From: Kingdonia uniflora
Lineage: Eukaryota; Streptophyta; Magnoliopsida; Ranunculales; Circaeasteraceae
Direction of reading: 5' to 3'
Length of the DNA stretch: 64,000 nt
NCBI GenBank assembly: GCA_014058105.1
Contig: JACGCM010000940.1
Coordinates: 868,001 to 932,000 of the forward strand
Numbering within the stretch: the first letter of the stretch is position 1; the number at the start of each line of letters is the position of its first letter. This document shows positions 54,832-64,000 of the stretch, piece by piece. Made by a program: the position numbers and the translations under genes. The notes beneath the pieces are model-generated. The model saw only the letters and a program-made list of their open reading frames with translations, had not been told where the DNA came from and did no database searches.

Positions 54832-57435
54832 ATGTCTTCATGCAACAACACCCTTCTTGATCTTGAAGATCACCAAGTATGCTACTTGCAGTGTGGTTTC
54901 TGCACCACCATTCTCCTTGTAAGTAGATCTCTCTCTCTCTCTCTCTCAAAGAAATTTTATGTACTTTGCGGTGGAATATGTGCAGGTGAGTGTCCCAATT
55001 ACTGTCACCACCACAAGGGAGGTTAATGTTATATGTGGTCAGTGCAATTCCCTCCTTTCTGTAAACATGTTCGAAGCTTCTTTTTTCCCTCCGCAACATT
55101 TTGCTTCCCTCAGCGATGTAACTCTTGAAACCATCTGATTTAACTTACAATTAATTATATTGCCCTTGTATTTATATTTCATTTATGCAGGAATTGCAAC
55201 AAGTGATCTGCAGCAATGAAGTCGAAGTACTTAGCAATTATCCAACTCTGAAAGTGTCAAACATGAACAACCCCGTGAACTTTAATTCTGACATCTTTGA
55301 AGAAGAGATCACCCATCCACAACTTATCGCCAAAAATCCGGCGAATTTATATTCTGACTATGAAGAAGAGAATATCCCTCCACGGCCCATCGTCAACAAA
55401 CGTATACATTGTCCAAATTAATTCAAAAATTAACCACTACAATGTGTTTTGCCTTGGTTTAAACTTATGTTGCTTGTGGGTTTGGTTCTTGTAGCCCCAG
55501 AGAGGAAACGTAGAGTTCCTTCGGCTTACAACCGTTTCATCAAGTAAGATCAATTATCTACTAATCAAATTTATGTGTAACCCAATGTTTCTTTCCATGA
55601 TTTCGTTAAATCATGTAACTTGATTAATTTTAACAGAGAAGAGATTCGTAGACTCAAGGTTATAGATCCAAACATGACTCACAAAATTGCTTTTGGCACT
55701 GCTGCAAAAAATGTACGTCATTGAACTTCTTCTCTAATCAGTATTTGATCTATTATTTTCAAATGGATTATCATCTGATCCTTATTTAATTTTGATTGAT
55801 TTTAGTGGTCCGTTCATGCTCGATTTCAGCAAAAGATAGACGGAGAGGGATATATAGGAAGGAACACAGCTGCTGGTGAGGTAGTCAGACTATCGCCGTG
55901 ATCCAGTAATAATTAACTATGAGTATTTATTTTCCTCTTTGTTACAAATATGTAAGAATGCATGAACACTTCATAAACTTAAAGATCACTGAACTTGAAA
56001 ATAAAGCATCCCGGGACCATTAGGAGTGACTTTTTCTATTAAAACCCATATTGTTCTATTTTAGTTTGGGACTGGGGAGTTTGTTTTCTCCAAAAGAAAA
56101 GGTAACACTGAATCTGACTTAAGATTAGATCATTTTCATGGTGAAAAACACTAGGTTCTTGTGAAACTAAGGTTTATTTTAAGTCATAGCTATGGCTTGC
56201 GGGTTTTTTTTTTTTCCTTTCCAGAAAAAAGTGGAATCCAAGGAAGCAATTAACCATAGTTTTGATTTAACAATAGGTCATTTTCATGGTTAAAAATATT
56301 GGATACCAAAATTTATAAAGACTAAGGTTTATAAAGTCATAAATTTTACTGTTGTAGCTGCTTTACATCTACGGTTTATTGTTGGATTGACTAGATGATC
56401 GAATCCACTGTTACACAGAAAAAATTATTCATGAAAGATGGGCTTCAAGAGTTAAGGGATTTAGGGCTACGGTTTGAAATGTATGATCTGTTCTGGGTTT
56501 GGGTCCCTATGGCCAAAATGAGGAGCTCTGAAGGAGAGTTACTGTGTTTTATTCCAGAATGATTGGCTTGAGAATGTCGAGCTCAACAAAAGGCTTAAAA
56601 GTTGTCCAAGGGTAGCAAAATATGAGAATTAGCCAAAACATTTGTTGAAATCGTCTATGCCTTATTAATCCGATTATAACTTGGCCAATGGCTTGTACAA
56701 TGATCCATCTTTATGCATTTTGTTATAAAATGGTCTCAAGAAGGGGTAGTCCTTAAAGTATTGGTAACGAAGTTAATTGCTAGTAGCTAGGTAAGAGATC
56801 CATCTATTAAGCGGTCATTCTATCCGTATATGTGGTCAGTTTAGTAACTGTTGAACTTAAAAGTGATTGAACACTTATTCATATCATTAGTTCTGTTTCA
56901 AGGGGAATACGAAGCCATTCTTGAATTTTGAATATGCTTTTTAGTTTTAGTGGTTCGGTTAGGTATGAAATTAGCATGAAGTAAATGGAGAGAGCAAGGA
57001 CATAAAGATAGGAAATAAGATGGGGGCTGGTTAGGCAGTAAAATGATATTAACATCCTGATCAAAAATTCTATGATGTAATAATATTTGTGGGAAGATGT
57101 TCTTAAATGAGCTTCAAAAAAAGGATTGATCAGGACTACATGTAGATTTGGATTGTCTCTGGCAGTTCACTTTAAAGTGTACTTCAAACAAGTCATTATT
57201 TTCGAATGGGACTAAAGGTTTAGGTCATTTTCTTGGTTAGAAACCCTAGAATATTTCAAAACTTAGGAGGCTGTAACTCAGCATATATTACAATTGGAGC
57301 TTACTTTAAACCATTGATTTTTGAATTATTTCTGTATAATAAGTGCCTTTTTCTTCTTTTTCTAATTAGTATTTATATTTTCAGGTCAAGTGGTCAACAT
57401 ACAAGAGAATGGTTTCCATGGAAGGATGGATTTGA
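54832..57435 (+). CDS. YABBY transcription factor 2, INNER NO OUTER-like
   Basis: Exons 54832-54918, 54986-55117, 55191-55401, 55495-55543, 55637-55712 and 55806-55880 are co-linear with gene 1; exon 3 is 60 bp longer. The zinc finger reads CGFCTTILLVSVP and CGQC; INO has the same CGFCTTILL stretch. The YABBY domain is close to consensus (RRVPSAYNRFIKEEIRRLK, AFGTAAKNWS). A plausible last exon is 57385-57435 after TTTTCAG, which would close a frame of about 226 residues. The site matching gene 1 exon 7 is decayed at about 56405-56460, so the 3' end is uncertain. The PIVNKPPERK linker before the domain also fits INO. This copy is closer to the family consensus than gene 1 and may be the ancestral function. 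Confidence 0.82.
56940..57030 (+). pseudogene. Decayed extra copy of YABBY exon 6 (copy c)
   Basis: TTTTAGTTTTAGTGGTTCGG ... GAAATTAGCATGAAGTAAATGGAGAGAGC ... GGGGGCTGGTTAGGCAGTA parallels exon 6 and its donor (GGTCAGGTAGTA). It lies within the long last intron of gene 2. Confidence 0.6.
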
Positions 57436-58361
57436 GAATTAATGTTTTTGGAGGAAGACATCCTTCTAGTGAAAGTGTTTGTTTCTACATACATGATGGG
57501 GTTTCTTTAGGCTTTCATGTTTCCATGTATTGTCTTTGGAAAGTGAAAATACAAAGTCATTGAAATAGTGGGACTTTAGATACAAAAAGAGATTTTAGTT
57601 TATGTTTTTTGCCAATATCTTGGCTAATCTCCATGTTAATTCTTCCGTGGGTTATTTCGCGGAGATTTTTGGATACGTGATAAGTTTTCTTTGAGCAACG
57701 GGATTGAAGAAGAGGATAAAGCAAAGAATGAAAACATGGAAAAATGATACAAAGTGTAATATGTAATGCTCCAGGGTGCCTACGGACGTACCTTACTAAA
57801 ATTGTGAAGTTGGGTTCAAAGCCAGCAATGTCGAATTCCTCTATAGAATGGGTTTACTTTGTTGGATTTCTTTTTCAACTATAGAAGGGGAATTATAGGT
57901 TCTATTAAGAAACAATAGTGATATGTTGATGCTTGAAGGACCTATTGAAATCCCACTTGAGCATCCTGAGAGAGACAGTAAGGATGAAGTTGAATCATAG
58001 AGAATAGCTGAGAATGTGAGAGAGGAAGAGAAAGGTGCTTGGAGCCAAGGGTGTTTGGACCTAATATGGCCTTCATATACTTAGCAAAATAAAAGTAAAA
58101 ATAATGGCCTTTTACGGATTATTAAGGGTCTACACTCTTCAGCAAGTTGTAAGCATAGAGCTCAAAGGTTGTTTAAGGGCAAGAAATACGAAAAATGCAA
58201 ATGATTAAATCTTTGCTAATAGATAGAGAATACACAGTTAAACATGCTCTTTAGGTGGTTCCGAGAATAAGGCGGGATCATTCTCAAAAAATTACATTGA
58301 AGTTACCAGTTCGATTCAACGAGTATGAAAGTTTGGCAATAATGGTGAGATGTTCCGTAGT

Positions 58362-58445
58362 AATTTTAGTGGTCCATTAATCCTCGAAATTAGCGTAAAG
58401 TAAATGGAGAAAGCTACAACCATGGAGAAGGAACACTGATGTTGA
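58362..58445 (+). pseudogene. Decayed extra copy of YABBY exon 6 (copy d)
   Basis: TTTTAGTGGTCCATTAATCCTCGAAATTAGCGTAAAGTAAATGGAGAAAGC ... CCATGGAGAAGGAACACTGATGTTG. It is the clearest of the extra copies and lies 0.9 kb beyond gene 2. Confidence 0.7.
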
Positions 58446-59467
58446 TTAACCTTGTTCATGTGATGCCGATCCAGTCTACATTAGTTGAGATTTCTGAGCA
58501 ACTAGAAGTTAACCTTTTCACGTTTCGAGTAATGGGGTTTTTGCTTTTGCTGGAACAGTGAACAAGTTCTGTCAGAAGCATGTAAACTACCATGTGACCG
58601 TGATCAAGCGTAAGGCAGAGGACCTAGACGTTGCGGGATCCTGCATATAATTGACGCTTCTTACAATGTGCTCAGCCTTATTATGTCTAAGTTGTTTTAG
58701 TAGATAATTCTACCTCATACTTCCAAACACAATGAATTATTCTAGACAATTTGAGCAAACACAATGAATTATTCTAGACAATTTGAGCAAAAACATTAAG
58801 CCATACCGATAACTTATTTTCTTCGCCTATCATGCACTTGTATTAACACTGGGTGATAGCCTACTAGGCATTTTAATCTAGAGCAACAAAGAAGTATGGG
58901 CATATAGAAACTGAACCTATATGCTTCCAACATCCAAGCACTTGTTTAACTTCGACCTACAGAGGTGGCCTTTCCCTCCCACGTGTAGCAAACAAGTTCA
59001 AACAGACATCAACAAGCTGAAAATATACAGCACAAATTAACAATTATGATAGATATGTTATATTCGAGTTTTGGTGATTTCTAGACAAAGGAAATTGAGT
59101 AAATAAAATGATTGGAATTGTTCCAACGTTCAGAGAAACTCAACAGTTACAACCATATCTGATGCTCTTGCTAGTGAACACAACAATGTAACAATTTCAA
59201 ATATAGTAAGCAAAGGCAATTTTACCCAAACACAGTTCAAACCTGGTCCTTCAGAAAATCCATTAGTAAATATTATATATTTGTTATCTTAATACAGAAA
59301 AAAAACAAGTTCACCTACTGGATAAAAACTAGAGATTTCCATTTGCAAGGTACATTTCCAGGAAAACACCAACACAAAATCTTTTTAAGTTCATTACTTA
59401 GACATTACTAAACAAGAACACCATTGACCAAGGCTAGAGTTTCCCGAATGCATCAGTTCTCATCTTC
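58446..59467. other. Intergenic; short tandem duplication, no gene
   Basis: No open frame of note. A 30-bp direct repeat (CAAACACAATGAATTATTCTAGACAATTTGAG, twice) lies at 58725-58788. The stretch 59380-59467 is probably the 3' UTR of the RPB10-like gene. Confidence 0.5.
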
Positions 59468-59682
59468 TTAACTGGCCTCGTTCTTTTCCAAAAGCTGGCA
59501 TAACAGTTAAACGAGTTAGTGAGAACAAACAAACAATGAAGAAACAAACCTAGCAAATTTAAATCAGAGATTGGGAAGAGATATTACTGTTGTAGTTGAG
59601 GAGCTGCTCAATGAGATCAACATGGGTCATCAACATTCTCATGCAACAATACCAGACCAAGCCCAATACGTCTAGTGCATCA
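59468..59682 (-). pseudogene. RPB10-like RNA polymerase subunit, 3' exons only
   Basis: On the minus strand an exon starting after TTAACAG (59682) encodes [20 protein letters not shown] and [11 protein letters not shown], and ends at a GT donor (59588). RPB10 (subunit N, shared by RNA polymerases I, II and III) has a nearly invariant version of this motif, with the YCCRRM zinc-ligand cysteines. Here the CC pair is kept but neighbouring Arg residues are Trp and Met. A final exon near 59494-59468 reads LLEKNEAS then stop, like the RPB10 C-terminus, but in a frame one base off from the splice. The N-terminal exons are absent: a TIR element begins at 59716, just upstream. It is probably a truncated copy. 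Confidence 0.75.
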
Positions 59683-59715
59683 CTGTTAAGTGTTAACCAT
59701 TTAATCAGACAAAAA

Positions 59716-60993
59716 GTTTTTTAGACTTATGTCCTAATATTTATATGGATATTTGACTTAAGTCCTGTCATTTAGCAAAAAGGCAATTATAGTCCTTTAT
59801 TTGCAGTTTGACCTTGGTCAACTGCAATTGACCGCAGTTGACTTACATTTGATTGAATCAACAAATTTTAAATACAAATTTGCCCTTTTAGAATTTAAAA
59901 AAAAAAACAAAAAATAAATCACAGCCTCGAGATATAGTTATGTTGTTTAGCCCTTTGGGTAAATCAGGTTTCGGGTTTGTTAATGCTTGAAACAAGGGAA
60001 ACTCAAGAACATCATTGGTATACCAACATCAAAGAAGACCAAACAACAAGCACTCTCATTAGGTATCCCTTTATCTGATTTAGATTCACACCCAGTTCTT
60101 GATTTAGCGATCGATGGGGCTGATGAAGTCGATGGGTCTCTTAATCTCGTTAAAGGTCGTGGTGGGTCGTTGTTGAGGGAGAAGATGGTGGAGAGTGTTT
60201 GTAAACAGTTTGTTGTGATTGTCGATGAGTCAAAGATTGTTCACCATTTGGGGTCAACTGGTGGCTCAATACCAATCGAAGTTATACCCTTTTGTTGGAA
60301 ATTTATAGAAATGAGGTTGCAGAATTTGTTTAAGGATTTGGGGTGTGCTGTGAAATTACGGACTATTGGCGAAGGCCAAAATGAGGAGCCTTTTGTTATT
60401 GATAATGCGAATTATATTGTGAATTTGTATTTTAAGGGAGATATTGGGGGTTTGAATGTGGCGAGCGATGCTATACTTAGGCTTCCTGGGGTTGTAGAGC
60501 ATGGGATGTTTTTGAATATAGCGACAACTGCTATTGTTGCGGGCGAGCTCGGTGTTATGGTGAGGAATAAGTGAGATTCGGTATGGTATTTATTTTTATT
60601 GATAATGATAATGAGATAGATGATTTGCTAACTTCGAATATGTAGCTGAATTAGTTATTTTTTAGTTTATATAAATGTTCCCAAATTTTGATTGGGACAC
60701 CATCGGTATGTAATAGGGGAGCAGCGATTATTTTTATTTAGTAATGTACCAATGAAATTTATTAATGAGAATCTTGTCTTACGCTGTGATTTTTTTATTA
60801 TTATTATTTTTTTAATTCTAAAAGGGCAAACTTGTCTTTAAAATTTGTTGATTTAGTCAAATGTGGGTCAACTGCAGTCAATTGCAGTTGACCAAGGTCA
60901 AATGGCAAATAAAGGACTATAATTGCATTTTTGCTAAATGGCAGGACTTAAGTCAAATATGCATATAAATATCAGGACATAAGTCTAAAAAAC
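59716..60993. mobile_element. Pack-MULE-like element carrying an isomerase fragment
   Basis: Long terminal inverted repeats of about 180 bp. Left is GTTTTTTAGACTTATGTCCTAATATTTATATG... ; right, reverse-complemented, is GTTTTTTAGACTTATGTCCTGATATTTATATG.... The inner TIR parts share TTGACCTTGGTCAACTGCAATTGAC and the AAATTTGCCCTTTTAGAATT block. There is no transposase, and between the TIRs lies host-derived coding sequence with part of its 3' UTR. I did not find a convincing 9-bp target duplication (AGACAAAAA left, TCAATAAAT right), so MULE membership is inferred from TIR length and gene capture. Confidence 0.75.
59984..60574 (+). pseudogene. Ribose-5-phosphate isomerase A, 5'-truncated and captured
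   Basis: The open frame follows a TAA at 59981 and reads LKQGKLKNIIGIPTSKKTK onward for about 196 codons to TGA. It has no ATG at the proper place; the first codons are TGC TTG. Preserved family motifs are LDLAIDGADEVDGSLNLVKG (catalytic Asp pair), KGRGGSLLREK, and VIVDESKIV. The usual N-terminal 60 or so residues, with the glycine-rich GLGTGST phosphate loop, are missing, so it should not isomerise ribose-5-phosphate to ribulose-5-phosphate. The rest has no stop or frameshift, which implies a recent capture or some constraint. It lies between the TIRs of the element at 59716-60993. Confidence 0.88.
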
Positions 60994-63484
60994 TCAATAA
61001 ATATCTTCATAAACTAGTAACATTCTGCTGCAATTAAGTTTTGATTTAAACAAGCAACTATAGCAGTATGTTGCATTGTTGCTACAAGTAAAAAGCTCAA
61101 CACACAATTTTATGGGTGGTTGGGGCTAAGATACTCACCCATACTCCCTAAAACAGATGTCAAGCCAACACCCAGAATTCAAGAACCCAAGAATTTTCAA
61201 GTACAAGATGATAGTTGTCAAAGAGATCTTCATACTTAAAAGGCTAAAACATTTGCATATGGAGAACCCCCAAGGCAACCTTCTGCTCTCAAAAGTTGGC
61301 ATCCCAGTTGTTCACATATTGGCAAACAGTGAAAAATTGGCCAGGGAGGTTTCCAGGTGGAGTTTTGTTCACTTAACAAATCACAATCAAATATATAACC
61401 AAATACGGCTGGAAAGGGCAAATTTGTGTAATGTGAAGAATTGGACAGGGAGGTTTCCAAGTGGAGTTTTGTTCACTTGACAAATGACATTCAAATATTT
61501 GGTAACCAATAAAAGCTGGAAAAAAGATAAATTTGTGTACGGTTTATGTTAAAATTTAGGACAATAAGATTCATATATAGAAAAAATTTAGCACCAAAAT
61601 GATTTGATACTTCTCTTTTAGAATTTATACTTGGACAGTCTACGCACTAACCATGATGGCTATCAAATATACAAATTGTTTATACACCAATTAAGCTTAC
61701 AAGTGACAACATTGAATAGCTTTATGAAGGTACGCAAAATCAAGAATTGAAGGTAGAGAGAGATAGACATTGTATGTGTAATTCTAAGGATATAAAGCTT
61801 AAGAAAGAGATGAGTGCTCGATTGATATACACTAGACAGAGTTCAAATTGGTTTGTAGAGCAAAAATAAAAAGATTGATTGTGACAGAAAAGAAAGGGTC
61901 AGACGAGAAAGGTAAAAGATTGATAGGAAGAAGAAAAAAGATAGAACATGACAACGAAAGAAGAAAAAAAACATAAAAGGAATTGAGAGTACATATGAAG
62001 AAAATGTTGTGATGTGAATATACATGGATATAGTTGCTTCTCAACAGTCAATTACAAAAATGTATTACTGTTACATACATTTTGAACATGCAAATAACGC
62101 CAAGATATGCATTTTCGACCACTAAAAAGCGTCCAAAACTGACTATTGACATAACAACAGTTCTTCAATATTCTTCCAGATCCTCTCTTTTTCCTTCAAT
62201 AACATGCTCACTCTATTTATGCCTTTCTCACTATAAATCTCTCCCATTTTTTGTCAACCTTGAAATATCTACAAGTCTCTATATATAAAAATGGACTCCT
62301 CGGACTCCGATTGCCCTAGTCTGATAGATGGCTAGATCCTATCTAGCAAATTTGATTCGATTCAAGGGGAATCAACCTTCAATTTCAATTTGCTATCTCG
62401 GCCGATATATGTGATATATGTCGAAACTCGTTTGCTATCTCGGCTGCATCACATAAGTCACCTAGATGCAATCGCTCGCGCACTAAAAAGGGCATAATTG
62501 CGTCTTAAACATATTCGCTCACCTTGGCGAGTTATTTTTCAAACTAAATAGTTAAGTTGGTGAAGTAGACTAGTACACCGCAACACGATGAGAAAACCAC
62601 CGAAAGAACTTTAGACTTGATTATTTTGCTCCAAAACCTTTGATACAAAAAACGAAGACAATAGCCTAAATCACCCACATGAAATCGTCTTCGAAACCAC
62701 AGAAATATGTTCCCGAAAATTACATGAAGAAATATGTTAAAACTAACACAATTACAACGTCTATTTTTCAATCGAATATGAATTTTAATATTACTTCAAA
62801 GAACACAGAACCCAAATATACTTGACAGTGTCTCCATTAATAGACTCAGACATTCTACAAAAATTTCCACACAACTTACCCTAGATGTTTCGACGCAACT
62901 ACTAGTATATGATACATCCCATAGTAAAGATCACAATGCCAGTCAATATTTGGCACCACCTTAATAACATAAATCACATAACCTTCATATCAATACCCAA
63001 ACTTCTACAGCTTACATACTTATGCAGACCCTCACTAGGGTAAGTTACAAGAGATATAGTATGCAAGTTTATTCTTCTCCATTTTTTCTGCTATTTTCCT
63101 TGTTTCTATTAGTTCAACCATGACAGCATATGGAGGATCATACTTTCCCTGAAAGAAATGGACTGCTTTTAAAGCCTATTTTATTTGCTATACTCAAACC
63201 CTTCACGAAAAATTTTAAGCCACCCCAATTCCAACAGGTTGCTCCCAGATTCTGTTAAAGGCAACTACTAGGAATCTAGCTTTGTACTCAGTTATAGGGT
63301 GTATCAATTTATGTCGTTAGAACCAAATTAGGGGGGTTGATTTTTCTCTGGTCGGATGCATGTTTGTTTATTTATCTCATGAACGTTTATACAGTGTAAT
63401 GCGTTTTTGCTTATTGATCTCTTGAATCCTAATGCGATAGTGACAATGAGTATGATGCAGGGGCTCGTCATTACATAGCCTTAT
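60994..63484. other. Intergenic; one tandem repeat, no supported gene
   Basis: A stretch of about 104 bp is repeated at 61336-61439 and 61440-61545 (ATTGG.CAGGGAGGTTTCCA.GTGGAGTTTTGTTCACTT). It makes a spurious 107-codon open frame at 61157-61480. At 63157-63060 (minus strand) a short exon-like stretch after CAG reads GKYDPPYAVMVELIETRK; I do not recognise it. The remaining sequence shows nothing I can name. Confidence 0.5.
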
Positions 63485-63909
63485 GTCAAAAATCAAGGAC
63501 AAAATACTATGGCTGCAAATGAGATCATTGAGGTTTTCTGTGAGTTGGTAGTCTCCCGACTCTCAATCATGGCAAAGCAATGGTAAGTGTGCTTTCACAT
63601 CTTTTTGATGCTTTATATAATCCCTCACTATTTTAAGGTGGTATCTTATTTTTTGCAGAGAATGTCCAAAAGATCTAAAGGAAGGGATCACCAAGCTTAG
63701 TTTTGTCAGCTCCTTGATGTGCAGATATCCCAGAATTGGTGGAGATCCGAAATATAGTTGAGAAGAAATATGGAGGATATTTTTAATCTGCAGCAACCGA
63801 TTTGCATCCTGATTGCGGTGTGAATCGCACAATAAGTCTCTCTCATGAAGTTAGCTCTGAATGTCTAATTGAAGTTGTTACAAGAAGTAGCCTGATCAAC
63901 TGTTAGTTC
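63485..63909 (+). pseudogene. IST1-like gene fragment (regulator of Vps4/ESCRT-III)
   Basis: A first exon (about 63485-63582) reads MAANEIIEVFCELVVSRLSI and ends at a GT donor. After TTTTGCAG (63658) the next exon gives ECPKDLKEGITKLSF, then, after a frame change, CADIPELVEIRNIVEKKYGG and SAATDLHPDCGVNRTI. This order matches plant IST1-like proteins, which bind ESCRT-III and Vps4 at endosomes. A stop is created at the splice joint (CAA TG|A), with another stop (TGA) and a frameshift before CADIP and a TAA after GGYF. Only the middle of the domain remains, so this is a pseudogene fragment. Confidence 0.75.
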
Positions 63910-64000
63910 TCTTAAATTAGCTTTATAGAGAGCTAATGGTACCAGTAATGTACTTCTGTAGGATTACCAAGAGAGACTAATAACCTATTCTTCTTTACAC

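Noticed and set aside
61157..61480. 107-codon plus-strand open frame
   Set aside because: It is created by a 104-bp tandem repeat; the codons show no domain and the repeat continues past the stop.
63060..63157. Short minus-strand exon-like sequence GKYDPPYAVMVELIETRK
   Set aside because: It has a plausible splice acceptor but no second exon or recognised family, so it was not called as a gene.
1..64000. tRNA and rRNA genes
   Set aside because: I looked for cloverleaf-like T-loop words (GGTTCGAATCC and similar) and rRNA motifs; the only near match (GGGTCGAATCCACGG at 33660) lies in the TG..CA element and has no tRNA fold around it.

Overview
The window is nuclear DNA of a flowering plant, probably a eudicot. 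The evidence is split genes with GT..AG introns, a YABBY transcription-factor pair most like INNER NO OUTER, a ubiquitin-S27a fusion gene with a telo-box promoter, and dense nested plant transposons. It is AT-rich and gene-poor. Most coding matter is relic transposon protein broken by stops and frameshifts, and many substitutions fit C-to-T or G-to-A decay of methylated DNA.

Layout. 1-2097: minus-strand Ty3/gypsy pol relic, followed by an LTR (2098-2693). 2694-9220: plus-strand coding relics split by a 4.5 kb CACTA transposon (4435-8905) whose 3-bp target duplication (GAG) is intact. 9489-14449: the antisense extra gene ('putative gypsy type transposon' family) of a Tat-like Ty3/gypsy element, with its central 1058-bp segment present four times in tandem. 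14510-15631: LINE fragment. 16296-22794: the same minus-strand Tat-like element (integrase, RNase H, RT, protease, gag, primer binding site, 5' LTR), with a solo LTR inside its protease. 23158-23659: a related LTR in the opposite orientation.

23971-24441 encodes ubiquitin-S27a with an unusually altered ubiquitin. 24442-27058 holds an ancient direct repeat and a 458-bp MITE. 27249-33042 is a complete but dead Ty1/copia element with target duplication ATCTG. About 33140-39735 is an L1-type LINE, interrupted in ORF1 by a 1.1 kb TG..CA element.

39745-49962 is the most striking unit: a Mutator-like element of about 10.2 kb with long terminal inverted repeats. It carries a FAR1/MuDR-type transposase on one strand. 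On the other strand it has a plant-mobile-domain gene and an OTU-like relic. Seven arrays of the palindromic motif AATTCGACAAT/ATTGTCGAATT lie only in its introns and intergenic gaps.

50395-58450 holds two tandem YABBY genes, each assembling into an open frame, plus repeated decayed copies of their sixth exon. 59468-59682 is the 3' part of an RPB10-like gene. Next to it is a Pack-MULE-like element (59716-60993) carrying a 5'-truncated ribose-5-phosphate isomerase gene. The window ends in an IST1-like pseudogene (63485-63909).

All of this was read by eye from the sequence. No alignment or database search was run, and family names rest on recognised motifs.
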